NCBI RefSeq assembly: GCF_021596505.1
Contig: NZ_PJIZ01000070.1
Location: 1 to 40,426 of the forward strand
Reading direction: 5' to 3'
From: Nostoc sp. CMAA1605
GTDB lineage: Bacteria > Cyanobacteriota > Cyanobacteriia > Cyanobacteriales > Nostocaceae
DNA: 40,426 nt
Shown: piece after piece, positions 1 to 8,469 of the stretch
Layout of the letters: each line of letters opens with the position of its first letter
How positions within the stretch are numbered: position 1 is the stretch's first letter
The notes under the pieces: generated by a model
Databases searched by the model: none
What the model saw: the letters and a program-made list of their open reading frames with translations, nothing else
What the model was told of the DNA's origin: nothing
Program-made: the position numbers and the translations under genes

Positions 1-346
1 GGGAAAGGTGACGAATTAACCGACAAATGCCCACATCTTGAACAATCACCGCATCCACACCAGCCGCGATAATTGTACGGAGATATTGTTGGGCTTGTGT
101 TAGTTCTTTGGGGAAAATCAAAGTATTGACGGTGACATAACCTTTGACACCGCGACGGTGTAGGAAGGTCATTAGTTCTGGTAAGTCTGCTTCAGTGAAG
201 TTTTCCGCCCGCATTCTGGCGTTAAATCTATCTAAACCAAAATAAATTGCATCTGCACCATTTTCTACAGCCGCTTTCGCACATTCCCAGTTACCGGCAG
301 GTGCGAGAATTTCAGGAATTAATTGGTGAGAATTAGCAATTTCCAT
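1..346 (-). CDS. Peptidase U32 family protein (N-terminal part only)
   Basis: The first 115 codons of a gene that runs off the left edge of the window. The translation opens with MEIANSHQLIPEILAPAGNW, followed by a stretch containing GADAIYFGL, then RAENF and VTVNTLIFPKE. The EILAPAGN...GADAIYFG pattern marks the N-terminal TIM-barrel segment of the U32 family. Members of that family act in tRNA or rRNA hydroxylation or ubiquinone hydroxylation (TrhP, RlhA, UbiU/UbiV) and some are annotated as collagenase-like peptidases. The iron-sulfur cysteines that would separate these subgroups lie outside the window, so the exact role cannot be given. The start is the ATG at 344-346. The gene is divergent from the helicase, with 284 bases between them. 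Family assignment is confident; function is not. Confidence 0.85.
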   Translation of the reverse strand, partial: MEIANSHQLIPEILAPAGNWECAKAAVENGADAIYFGLDRFNARMRAENFTEADLPELMTFLHRRGVKGYVTVNTLIFPKELTQAQQYLRTIIAAGVDAVIVQDVGICRLIRHLS

Positions 347-440
347 TAGATTTAATTTAGGTTTATATAGCTAGTCGCAGGTTTATAATTTTAACTCAAT
401 ATATCAAGTGGCGTTGCATATTTGTGGGGTGGGCTGTCTC

Positions 441-600
441 ACGCAGAGGCGCAAAGACGCAGAGAGGAAAAAGAGTTTAAGACTTTAAAATATTGAGTAG
501 TGTCTATCAAGTGTCGATATGTTTAAAGATTTAGATGAATTAGTTTAGTGATATTTATTTAAATTTCTCTCACTCTCTGCGCCTCTGCGTCTCTGCGTGC
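441..600. repeat. Inverted pair of CTCTGCGT-type repeats in the divergent spacer
   Basis: The spacer between the U32 gene and the helicase holds two copies of the same low-complexity element in opposite orientation. One, at 441-466, is rich in ACGCAGAGGCG units. The other, at 573-600, is rich in CTCTGCGCCTCTGCGTC units. They could fold into a long imperfect hairpin with a loop of about 105 bases. The second copy ends about 30 bases before the helicase start codon, so it would fall in the helicase leader. Such elements are dispersed in Nostoc-type genomes. No promoter could be identified with confidence. Confidence 0.7.
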
Positions 601-630
601 AATAGAATCATTTCCTTTTCCTCCACAACC

Positions 631-3063
631 ATGCCCGATACTAATTTTACTACTACTGCTCCACTGACATCTGAAGTTTCATCTGTTGCAGTTTTACAAG
701 AGAAAATTTTAGCTATCCGCCAGACTTTGCGCCCTGGACAGCAACAAATGGCTGATTGGCAATCTGGGCCACTGGCTGTTTCTGCTGTTCCTGGTGCTGG
801 TAAATCTACGGGGATGGCGGCGGCGGCGGCGATCGCAATTGCTCGTCAATATCAAAATGCTCTGCAATCACGCCCTTTGGCTCGTCGTCAGTTGGTGGTA
901 GTAACTTTTACACGTTCTGCGGCTGCTAATATTAAGTTAAAAATTCGCGACTATCTCAAGCAGTTATCTTTACCCCAAACTGGTTTTGCTGTTTATACTC
1001 TGCATGGTTTGGCTCTCAATATCGCTAGTCGTCACCCTGATTTATCGGGTTTAGATTTAGAAAACGTCACCCTCATTACCCCCAACCAAAGTCACCGCTT
1101 TATTCGCACCGCCGTAGAACAATGGATTGTGAATCATCCCCGTCTATATTTGCAGTTATTGGAAGGACAGCAATTTGATGGTGAGGAGACAGAAAGGTTG
1201 CGTCGTCAGTCGGTGCTAAGAACTGAAGTTTTACCAGACTTAGCAACTACCGTGATTCATGAAGCCAAAAGTTCTGGGATTTCTCCTGCTAAATTACGAA
1301 AATGGAGCGAACAAACCACTGATGCGTATGAGATTTTAACGATCGCTGCCGGATTGTATGAAGAATATCAAAATCTCATGCGATCGCGTGATTTTATCGA
1401 CTATGACGACATGATTTTGGCTGCTCTCCGCGTCCTAGAAAACGACAGCGCACGCCGCATCGAACAAAACCAAGTTTTCGCCGTCTTTGAAGACGAAGCC
1501 CAAGACTCTAGCCCATTACAGACGCAGTTATTAGAGATTTTGGCGAGTGATGGGGATTGGGGAGCAGGGGGGCAGGGGGGCAGGGGAGCAGGGGGAGCAG
1601 GGGGAGCAGGGGAGGAAATTCAATACTCAATGCCCAATTCCCCATGCCCCATGCCCCATGCCCAATTCCCAATAAATTTAATCCGTGTGGGTGATCCTAA
1701 CCAAGCGATTAACTCGACGTTTACGCCGGCTGACCCGATTTATTTTCGGGAGTTTTGTCAAGGGTGCGATCGCTCTGGTAGATTGGCAACAATGGATCAA
1801 GCTGGTCGCAGTACGCAGATCATTATCGAAGCGGCTAATTTTGCTCTGCAATGGGTGAATAGTTCCTATGGGGCTAAAAGTCAGAAGTCTCCCCAACTTC
1901 CCAGTCCCTTTAGTCTGCAAATGATTCGTCCTGTCCACCCCACGGATGTCAACCCTATAGCCGTCGGTCAAGGTTTGGAAATCTATATACCCCGTGATAT
2001 TCATCACACAGTCGAATTGCTGGGTAATCGGGTAATTGAGCTATTAACTCAAGATATGACTAAAAGTGCGGCGGTGTTAGTGCGTGAAAATCGCCAAGGT
2101 CGTTGGTTATCTCAAGCACTAGAACCACTGTGTAAGGAACATAACATTAATATATTTGATGTGGGAGAAAGCGATCGCCGTTCCCATGTTCCCCAAGAAA
2201 TATTAGCACTGTTACAATTTTGCGATCGTCCCCATTCTCCCGACTACCTCAAAACCGCCCTAGAAGTCTTAGTACAGCGTCAACTCATCCCCACCCAAGA
2301 CCTCAACGCCCTAGCCAGTCTCCCTGAAGAATTTCTCTATCCCAGTCCCTTAGCTGCACCACAACCAGAACCAGTCCAAAAAGCTGCCCACCTGTGTCGT
2401 AGTTTACTGCGCGCCCGTTTGGAATTACCTTTGTATCAGCTAATTTCCTTCTTAGCTTTAACCTTAAATTACGACCAAGCCGAACTAGCCACAGCCGACA
2501 AACTCTCAGAACGAATCAACAAACAAATCGCTGTGAATAACTCAATGGGTTCGATGCTGTCAGTTTTAAGTGAAATCGTCAGTTCCGAACGCTTTGAACC
2601 AGTGGAAACAGAGGATGTAGAAGCCCGTTACACCCGCCCTGGTCAAATTACTATTATCACCATGCACAAAGCTAAAGGGCTAGATTGGAACTATGTATTT
2701 CTGCCCTTCCTCCATGAAAACCTGATTCCTGGAAGGTTCTGGGTTCCACCCCAAAGCCAATTTTTAGGCGACTTCACCCTATCAGAAGTAGCCCGCGCCC
2801 AAATTCGCGCCGCCCTCCACGGTGAAGCCAGCATCCCCGAAGTCACCCCAGCCTGGAAACAAGCCAAACACCTCAAAACAGCCGAAGAGTATCGTTTGCT
2901 GTATGTAGCGATGACTAGAGCCAAACAATTATTATGGATGTCTGCGGCACAAAAAGCCCCCTTCACCTGGAGTAAACCAGAAAACCTCCAAGAACAAGCC
3001 CCCTGTCCAGTGTTCTCAGCCTTGAAGCGTCAGTTTCCTGAGTGTGTGGTTAGGAGTGTATAA
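631..3063 (+). CDS. UvrD/Rep-family (SF1A) ATP-dependent DNA helicase
   Basis: Predicted 3'-to-5' DNA helicase of superfamily 1A, 810 residues, probably acting in repair or replication restart. Visible motifs: Walker A VPGAGKST (53-60), Walker B DEAQD (about 288-292), motif III GDPNQAI (about 355-361), motif V TMHKAKGLDW (about 677-686) and motif VI YRLLYVAMTRAK (about 754-765). The linker between motifs II and III carries about 40 extra residues (about 309-348), very Gly/Ala-rich and then Pro/Met-rich. They are encoded by a repeat array of the kind otherwise found between genes here. The array keeps the reading frame and motif III follows intact, so the gene looks functional. The start is the ATG at 631. 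The last 14 bases overlap a small convergent gene. Which UvrD/PcrA/RecB-like subgroup it belongs to cannot be told by eye. Confidence 0.92.
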   Translation: MPDTNFTTTAPLTSEVSSVAVLQEKILAIRQTLRPGQQQMADWQSGPLAVSAVPGAGKSTGMAAAAAIAIARQYQNALQSRPLARRQLVVVTFTRSAAANIKLKIRDYLKQLSLPQTGFAVYTLHGLALNIASRHPDLSGLDLENVTLITPNQSHRFIRTAVEQWIVNHPRLYLQLLEGQQFDGEETERLRRQSVLRTEVLPDLATTVIHEAKSSGISPAKLRKWSEQTTDAYEILTIAAGLYEEYQNLMRSRDFIDYDDMILAALRVLENDSARRIEQNQVFAVFEDEAQDSSPLQTQLLEILASDGDWGAGGQGGRGAGGAGGAGEEIQYSMPNSPCPMPHAQFPINLIRVGDPNQAINSTFTPADPIYFREFCQGCDRSGRLATMDQAGRSTQIIIEAANFALQWVNSSYGAKSQKSPQLPSPFSLQMIRPVHPTDVNPIAVGQGLEIYIPRDIHHTVELLGNRVIELLTQDMTKSAAVLVRENRQGRWLSQALEPLCKEHNINIFDVGESDRRSHVPQEILALLQFCDRPHSPDYLKTALEVLVQRQLIPTQDLNALASLPEEFLYPSPLAAPQPEPVQKAAHLCRSLLRARLELPLYQLISFLALTLNYDQAELATADKLSERINKQIAVNNSMGSMLSVLSEIVSSERFEPVETEDVEARYTRPGQITIITMHKAKGLDWNYVFLPFLHENLIPGRFWVPPQSQFLGDFTLSEVARAQIRAALHGEASIPEVTPAWKQAKHLKTAEEYRLLYVAMTRAKQLLWMSAAQKAPFTWSKPENLQEQAPCPVFSALKRQFPECVVRSV
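1555..1676 (+). repeat. STRR-type repeat array translated inside the helicase gene
   Basis: About 120 bases made of GGGGGAGCAGG-like units followed by CCCAATTCCCCATGCCC-like units. This is the same two-part composition as the intergenic array after pdhB (29640-29802). It lies in frame between helicase motifs II and III and encodes a Gly/Ala-rich then Pro/Met-rich segment. Confidence 0.9.
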
Positions 3064-3241
3064 CATCATCAGTGAAAATAATACCCTCACTTTCGATGGC
3101 ACTTCTAAATTTTTGTAATCCCTGCCAAAAATTATCCCCTCTAGATTCCTCCTTATTTTTACTGAGGTAATCAAGCAAATAATCCTGTTCAGCCGGCGGT
3201 AAACTTTCAATAGAACTAATAATCTCTTGTAAAGTCATCAT
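3050..3241 (-). CDS. Small conserved-looking protein, possibly antitoxin-like
   Basis: A 63-residue protein starting MMTLQEIISSIESLPPAEQD, with FWQGLQKFRSAI and EGIIFTDD near the end. The TLQEIIxSIxxLPxxEQ opening and a C-terminal FWQGLxxFRxxIExEGIxFTDxx segment resemble small cyanobacterial proteins often annotated as VapB-type antitoxins. That is recalled resemblance, not a search result. Such proteins usually continue past FTD, so this one may be slightly truncated: its last codons overlap the helicase 3' end by 14 bases in convergent orientation. A GAGG ribosome-binding site lies upstream of the ATG at 3239-3241, with a second ATG directly after it. No toxin gene follows. Function unknown. 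Confidence 0.5.
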   Translation of the reverse strand: MMTLQEIISSIESLPPAEQDYLLDYLSKNKEESRGDNFWQGLQKFRSAIESEGIIFTDDVIHS

Positions 3242-3741
3242 AGAACCTCACTAATCAATTAAATCCTACCTTTTACTGAGGAACTACCAAAAATTAAGGG
3301 ACTCCCAACTTAAAAGATATCCTATCACTGCGTAGGCAAGGCGGTAGGGGAGGCAGGATAGACAAGGTAGAATTTCTGGCGTTGTATAAATGTGGGATGA
3401 ACTGAGGCTTGTATGCAAAGCAGAAGATTGGTTCTTCGCGGCTTTGCGCCTTTGCGCGAAACATAAATCATTCCATTAATCAGCAAAGCCGAATTTCTTA
3501 CCCCATTCCCAATGCCCCATGCCCAATTCCCAATTCCCTATGCGTCATTACCATAAATTAATCGAATGGTAAGGATAGCAACCTTGCGTGATTAAAAGCT
3601 ACTACTCTCACAGGAACTAGTTTTCAGCTAAAATCAACCCTGAGTAAAAAGACAGTAAGTTAAATGCAACTTTGGTGAAGAAAAATTGCTAGAGTGAACA
3701 CAGTGAGCCTTAATGTCTAATCGCCAAAACCTATATATCTC
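3242..3741. other. Intergenic region upstream of ndhB with repeat fragments
   Basis: A 500-base stretch with no convincing gene. It holds a GGCAAGGCGGTAGGGGAGG-like segment near 3330-3355, a palindromic TTTGCGCCTTTGCGCG segment near 3440-3460, and a run of CCCCATTCCCAATGCCCC-type heptamers at about 3500-3540. The last ~150 bases before ndhB are AT-rich and presumably contain its promoter, but no clear -35/-10 pair stands out. Confidence 0.6.
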
Positions 3742-5301
3742 ATGGATTTTGCTAATCTTGCATCCCAATTAAATGCGGGAACGATTTTACCAGAGGGAAT
3801 TGTCATTGTTACCCTCATGGGGGTTTTGCTCGTTGATTTGATTTTAGGGCGGACATCTTCACGCTGGATTGGATATCTAGCGATCGCAGGTTTACTAGCT
3901 GCGACTGTCGCCCTAGTATTTCAATGGGATGCTACTAATCCCATCTCTTTTAGCGGTGGTTTTAATAGTGACGACCTCAGTATCGTTTTTCGCGGTATCG
4001 TTGCTTTGTCTGCTGCCGTGACTATATTGATGTCAATTCGCTACGTTGAGCAGAGTGGTACTGCTTTAGCAGAATTCATCGCTATTTTGTTGACAGCAAC
4101 CCTTGGCGGGATGTTTGTCTCTGGGGCTAGTGAGTTGGTGATGATTTTCATCTCCCTAGAAACCCTGAGTATTTCCTCTTACCTACTGACAGGTTATACC
4201 AAGCGTGACCCCCGTTCTAATGAAGCAGCTCTGAAATACTTACTAATTGGAGCTTCCAGCACAGCAGTCTTTTTGTACGGTGTATCATTACTGTACGGTC
4301 TGTCTGGTGGACAAACAGAACTGAGTGCGATCGCTAATGGTATATCTCAAGCCCATGTGGGTCAATCCTTGGGTGTGGTGATTGCCCTGGTGTTTGTAAT
4401 TGCAGGTATTGGCTTTAAAATCTCTGCTGCACCCTTCCACCAATGGACACCAGACGTTTATGAAGGCGCACCTACTCCAGTGATTGCCTTTTTGTCTGTG
4501 GGTTCTAAAGCAGCTGGATTTGCCCTGGCTATCCGCTTACTCACCGTAGTTTTTCCCCTCGTCGCCGAGGAATGGAAATTTGTCTTCACAGCCCTAGCCG
4601 TCCTCAGTATGATTTTGGGTAACGTCGTCGCCCTTGCCCAAACCAGCATGAAACGGATGTTAGCTTATTCATCCATCGCCCAAGCTGGGTTTGTGATGAT
4701 TGGCTTAATTGCTGGGACTGATGCCGGTTACGCCAGCATGATTTTTTACCTGCTGGTTTACCTATTCATGAACCTGTGCGGCTTTACCTGTGTGATTCTG
4801 TTCTCCCTGCGGACAGGAACAGACCAAATCGCCGAATACTCTGGTTTATACCAAAAAGACCCTCTACTCACCTTGGGTTTAAGTCTTGCTCTCCTGTCTT
4901 TAGGTGGAATTCCGCCTTTAGCTGGGTTTTTCGGGAAAATTTACCTGTTCTGGGCAGGTTGGCAAGCCGGTCTTTACTGGTTAGTTCTACTTGGTCTAGT
5001 TACCAGCGTCGTCTCCATCTACTACTACATTCGTGTAGTTAAGATGATGGTGGTGAAAGAACCCCAAGAAATGTCTGACGTAGTGAAGAATTATCCCCCA
5101 ATACGTTGGAATATTCCCGGATTTAGACCTTTGCAAGTAGGCTTAATTATCACTCTGATTGCTACTTCCCTGGCTGGAATTTTGTCCAATCCTCTATTTA
5201 CCTTGGCCAATAATTCTGTTACTCACACTGCAATTTTACAAGCAGCAGTGGTGAACACTCCAGTAAATGTAGCTGCGACTGAGCCATCAAAAGGTTTGTA
5301 A
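3742..5301 (+). CDS. ndhB: NAD(P)H-quinone oxidoreductase subunit 2 (NdhB)
   Basis: Membrane subunit of the cyanobacterial NDH-1 complex in thylakoids. The complex passes electrons from reduced ferredoxin to plastoquinone and pumps protons, serving respiration, cyclic electron flow and CO2 uptake. The 519-residue protein is a string of about 14 hydrophobic helices. Family-typical segments include ISLETLSISSYLLTGYTKRD, GFKISAAPFHQWTPDVYEGA and LLSLGGIPPLAGFFGK, which carry the conserved charged and helix-breaking residues of proton-pumping antiporter-like subunits. Length is normal for cyanobacterial NdhB. The start is the ATG at 3742, followed directly by a plausible N-terminus. It is a single gene flanked by an intergenic region and a strong hairpin, so it is probably transcribed alone. 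Confidence 0.97.
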   Translation: MDFANLASQLNAGTILPEGIVIVTLMGVLLVDLILGRTSSRWIGYLAIAGLLAATVALVFQWDATNPISFSGGFNSDDLSIVFRGIVALSAAVTILMSIRYVEQSGTALAEFIAILLTATLGGMFVSGASELVMIFISLETLSISSYLLTGYTKRDPRSNEAALKYLLIGASSTAVFLYGVSLLYGLSGGQTELSAIANGISQAHVGQSLGVVIALVFVIAGIGFKISAAPFHQWTPDVYEGAPTPVIAFLSVGSKAAGFALAIRLLTVVFPLVAEEWKFVFTALAVLSMILGNVVALAQTSMKRMLAYSSIAQAGFVMIGLIAGTDAGYASMIFYLLVYLFMNLCGFTCVILFSLRTGTDQIAEYSGLYQKDPLLTLGLSLALLSLGGIPPLAGFFGKIYLFWAGWQAGLYWLVLLGLVTSVVSIYYYIRVVKMMVVKEPQEMSDVVKNYPPIRWNIPGFRPLQVGLIITLIATSLAGILSNPLFTLANNSVTHTAILQAAVVNTPVNVAATEPSKGL

Positions 5302-5317
5302 ATCCTATCTCCCTACT

Positions 5318-5357
5318 AAAAAATGACTAGTAGTCTTAGCACTATTAGTCATTTTTT
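5318..5357. terminator. Bidirectional intrinsic terminator between ndhB and a kinase gene
   Basis: A perfect 12-bp stem, AAAAAATGACTA (5318-5329) paired with TAGTCATTTTTT (5346-5357), with a 16-base loop. Each strand ends in a T run, so it can stop transcription of ndhB (plus) and of the convergent histidine kinase (minus). The kinase stop codon (5345-5347) lies within the element. Confidence 0.88.
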
Positions 5358-6688
5358 ATATTTTTTATTAAATTGACTGGAATTTGCATCACAAATTTTG
5401 CGCCGCCACTAGGAGGCGAATAACAATTCAGTTTGCCACCATGTTTTTTGACGATAATCTGATAGCTGATAGATAATCCTAGTCCTGTACCTTTCCCCAC
5501 TGGTTTAGTCGTGAAAAAGGGGTCAAATAATTTGGATTGGATTTTTTCACTAATTCCTACTCCATTGTCTGCTATGGAAATTTCTATCCAATCATGATTT
5601 ATGAGTTCCGTTTGAATAGTGATTGTAGGTGATTCCTGGCAACATTCTAGAGCATCAATGGCATTACTGATAATATTCATGAACACTTGATTAAGTTGGT
5701 CAGGAGAACAGGTAATTTGCGGCAATTCACCATAATTTTTCATCACCTGAATTTTTAAACCGCCCTGAGTTTGTAATTGATGATTTAATACAACTAAAGT
5801 GCTATCTATACCTTCATGAACATCGACTTGCTTAACACTAGCTTCGTCTAATCTGGCAAAATTTCTTAACGTTTTGATGATGCCCTGAATACGCTCCGCC
5901 CCTACTTTCATAGAAGCAAAAACTTTATCTAAGTCTGGTATGAGAAAATCTAAATCCGTTGATTCTAGAATTTCCTCTATTTCTAGAGGTGGATGAGGCA
6001 GATATTTTTGATAAACTGCCACTAATTGTAATAAATTGTGTGTATATTCTTGAGCATAATTAATATTACCCAAAATAAAACTGATAGGATTATTAATCTC
6101 ATGCGCCATACCCGCAACAATTTGGCATAAACCAGACATCTTTTCAGCTTGTATCAGTTGGCTTTGGGTAAGTTGCAATTCTTTGAGTGTTGCTTGTAAA
6201 GCAGTTGTTCTTTCTTCTACTCTGTGTTCTAATTCTTCATTAATTTTGGCTAAATCCGCCTCTACTTGTTGACGATGTTGGATTTCTTGACTTAACTCGT
6301 TGATTTTTTTGTTGAGCAAAGTAAAGTTACTGTTCGCCGCAGCTTTATTTTCTAACCGGAGAAGAATTAAAGCCGCAGATTCAGGAGTTGCAGGTTGAAT
6401 TACTGCTCCTTGACTACGGCATATTAATGTGTTGCCATCACTATGGCGCAACGTCAGAGTACCAACAACCATTGCTCTACTAGTTGAACAAGTTTTCAGG
6501 TACTGCTTTAACTCTTCTGGTGACTCCGCAATCAAATCCACTAGCTGTTTTTTCTGCAAGTCACGACGATGTAAACCAACCATCTCAGCTACTGCTTGAT
6601 TAGTTGCTAGTAGTTCACTTTCGTGATTAACTAACATTAAAGGTTCTGGTAAAACTCTTGCTAGTTGCAGAAATTGTTCAGGAGTCAT
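5345..6688 (-). CDS. PAS-domain sensor histidine kinase
   Basis: Cytoplasmic histidine kinase of 447 residues. In order: a PAS-like domain (about 1-115), a coiled coil (about 123-185), an H-box GMAHEINNP with the phosphoacceptor near His196, a four-helix region, then an HATPase_c domain. The ATPase part shows N-box NQVFMNIISNAIDAL, G1 DNGVG and G2 GKGTGLGL, so it should be active. No membrane segment, receiver or output domain is present. The gene lies 66 bases downstream of a MOD1-type sensor gene on the same strand and is the last gene of the signalling block. Its catalytic core is closely similar to those of the kinases at 7420, 9721 and 11475. Start: ATG at 6686-6688. Confidence 0.93.
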   Translation of the reverse strand: MTPEQFLQLARVLPEPLMLVNHESELLATNQAVAEMVGLHRRDLQKKQLVDLIAESPEELKQYLKTCSTSRAMVVGTLTLRHSDGNTLICRSQGAVIQPATPESAALILLRLENKAAANSNFTLLNKKINELSQEIQHRQQVEADLAKINEELEHRVEERTTALQATLKELQLTQSQLIQAEKMSGLCQIVAGMAHEINNPISFILGNINYAQEYTHNLLQLVAVYQKYLPHPPLEIEEILESTDLDFLIPDLDKVFASMKVGAERIQGIIKTLRNFARLDEASVKQVDVHEGIDSTLVVLNHQLQTQGGLKIQVMKNYGELPQITCSPDQLNQVFMNIISNAIDALECCQESPTITIQTELINHDWIEISIADNGVGISEKIQSKLFDPFFTTKPVGKGTGLGLSISYQIIVKKHGGKLNCYSPPSGGAKFVMQIPVNLIKNIKND

Positions 6689-6754
6689 GAATTTTTAATT
6701 ATATGATTACAAGCACTAAACCCTAATCGATTCAAAATTAAGTGCTAGAAAAAT

Positions 6755-7297
6755 TTAGCGATGATCCAGACTTCTAAAATATTCTCTACCTTCTGCATCT
6801 TCTGACTCTTCTGTAGGTTTGAGGTAAACTGTAACTCTACACCCATCACCACCCGATGCTATGGTTTCATGTAGTTCTACTTTGGCATAGCCTATGTTAT
6901 CAGCAGCGATAGTGCCAAATACATTAGAAGTCATCATACACATAGCTGGACGATTTAAGACTTTCTCTGCAAAGGGACAAACTCGATTACCAAAGACAAT
7001 TTTTTCGTCATTTTGTTCGATGATATAAAAATCACCTTGAATCCGTTTTTTTAAATCAACTAAAACCTCAGCAATTTGCTCACGAGTTAGTTGAGAAACT
7101 TTCAAAACAGATTTATATTCTTGGTTGATTTTATCACCCATACGTTGACCAACTACACTAATAAATCCAGAAGCTTCTTCTAAGCCGACTACATCTTGTA
7201 AAGTTCCAGAGAGTTCTCGAATCAATGTGCGTAAAAAAACATCTCGCTCCAGGGAGATGTTTGCCGCATCTATTGATGATTCTAGTATTTGACTCAT
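6755..7297 (-). CDS. MOD1-type (methanogen output domain 1) putative sensor protein
   Basis: A 180-residue soluble protein. The N-terminal 90 residues look helical. The second half has a Cys-containing pattern: NRVCPF with Cys107, then PAMCMMTS with Cys120, SNVFGTIAADNIGYAKVEL, and DGCRVTVYL with Cys153. This matches my recollection of the 'methanogen output domain 1' family, small domains linked to histidine kinases and chemotaxis-like systems and related in style to V4R/heme-NO-type sensors. Ligand and output are unknown for such proteins. The three cysteines could bind metal or sense redox state; that is inference. It lies directly upstream of the PAS kinase and 122 bases after the kinase at 7420, with no kinase domain of its own. 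Start: ATG at 7295-7297. Confidence 0.7.
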   Translation of the reverse strand: MSQILESSIDAANISLERDVFLRTLIRELSGTLQDVVGLEEASGFISVVGQRMGDKINQEYKSVLKVSQLTREQIAEVLVDLKKRIQGDFYIIEQNDEKIVFGNRVCPFAEKVLNRPAMCMMTSNVFGTIAADNIGYAKVELHETIASGGDGCRVTVYLKPTEESEDAEGREYFRSLDHR

Positions 7298-7419
7298 ACA
7301 ATTAGTTCCTAGTTAGTGGTTCATCTAAATTTAATATTCCCCAAACAAAGCTGAAAAATATACAACAAAAATAATGAATTTTATTAACTTAGGTTAATCA
7401 AAATTTATTGTTATGACAA

Positions 7420-8454
7420 CTAAGTCAGAGGAATGGCGATCGCAAACTCTGAACCCTCTCCTGCAACTGATTCTACATCCAGAGTTCCGCCATGTTTTTG
7501 GACAATAATTTGATGAGCAATAGCTAATCCTAAGCCAGTACCTTTGCCTACAGGTTTAGTTGTAAATGAATGTTCAAAAATTTTACTTTTAACTGATTCT
7601 GACATACCCAAAGCATTATCCTTAATCCGAATTACAACTAAATTATTCTGCTCATCTAACTTTGTTTTAATCATAATTTTATTGCCTTTGTTTTCAATAT
7701 CAGCAAAATTCAAGCCTTGGTTAGATTCTTCTAAAGCGTCAATCGCATTAGCTAAAATATTCATAAATACCTGGTTTAATTGCCCAGGGAAACACTCTAT
7801 TATCGGAATATCTCCATATTCTTGAATTACTTGAATTTCTGGACGATACTGATTGGCTTTTAAGCGATGTTTTAAAATAAAAAGGGTGCTGTCAATCCCT
7901 TCATGCAGATTAAACGGAACTTTAGATTCTGTATCAGCCCGTGCAAAAGTCCGCAAGCTGTAACTGAGTTGGCTAATACGTGTAGTTCCTTCTTTCATAG
8001 AAGTGATGAGTTTTGGTAAGTCTTCACGAACATAATCCAAATCCATATGTGTAATTTGTTTTTGGATGACGGGGGAAGGGTGAGGATAAAATTGCCGATA
8101 AAGGTCAATCAGATATAGTAAATCATGAATGTATTCAATCGCTGGGGTAATGTTTCCCATAATAAAACCCACAGGATTATTAATTTCATGCGCTACATCT
8201 GCAACTAATCCCCCTAAAACCGTCATTTTATCCTGCATAACTTGCAAGTTAATTAATGTTCGTTCTAGTTCTGATGTTCTTTGTTCTAGTTGAGCTTGTG
8301 ATGTTTGTAATTCATCAATGACTTTTTTTAGTAGTGACTCCTTTTTTCTATTGGTTTCCTCTAACTTAATCCGGTCTATATCCGAACGCTCTAACTTTTT
8401 TTGTAATATTCTGTTTTCTTTTTGGAGCTTTTGAATTTCCTCTTGGCAATTCAT
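7420..8454 (-). CDS. Histidine kinase with coiled-coil N-terminus and no input domain
   Basis: A 344-residue cytoplasmic histidine kinase. Residues 1-75 are a charged coiled coil with no recognisable sensor domain. The H-box is DVAHEINNP (His89), followed by an N-box NQVFMNILANAIDAL, a G1-like DNALG and G2 GKGTGLGL. G1 departs slightly from the usual DNGxG, but the rest of the ATP lid is intact. The gene begins 15 bases after the FIST-domain gene ends, so the two are almost certainly co-transcribed; FIST is the obvious candidate input in trans. The catalytic core is near-identical in layout to the REC-kinase at 9721. Start: ATG at 8452-8454. Confidence 0.92.
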   Translation of the reverse strand: MNCQEEIQKLQKENRILQKKLERSDIDRIKLEETNRKKESLLKKVIDELQTSQAQLEQRTSELERTLINLQVMQDKMTVLGGLVADVAHEINNPVGFIMGNITPAIEYIHDLLYLIDLYRQFYPHPSPVIQKQITHMDLDYVREDLPKLITSMKEGTTRISQLSYSLRTFARADTESKVPFNLHEGIDSTLFILKHRLKANQYRPEIQVIQEYGDIPIIECFPGQLNQVFMNILANAIDALEESNQGLNFADIENKGNKIMIKTKLDEQNNLVVIRIKDNALGMSESVKSKIFEHSFTTKPVGKGTGLGLAIAHQIIVQKHGGTLDVESVAGEGSEFAIAIPLT

Positions 8455-8469
8455 AGTTTCTGTAATTAT

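Noticed and set aside
1540..1690. Helicase read as two genes or as a frameshift at the G-rich run
   Set aside because: The frame stays open through the array and motif III (GDPNQAI) follows in the same frame, so an in-frame insertion explains it better.
5345..6688. Treating the HEINNP kinases as one broken multi-domain protein
   Set aside because: Each gene has its own start codon, complete H-box and ATP site and its own stop; no frameshift between them would give a better protein.
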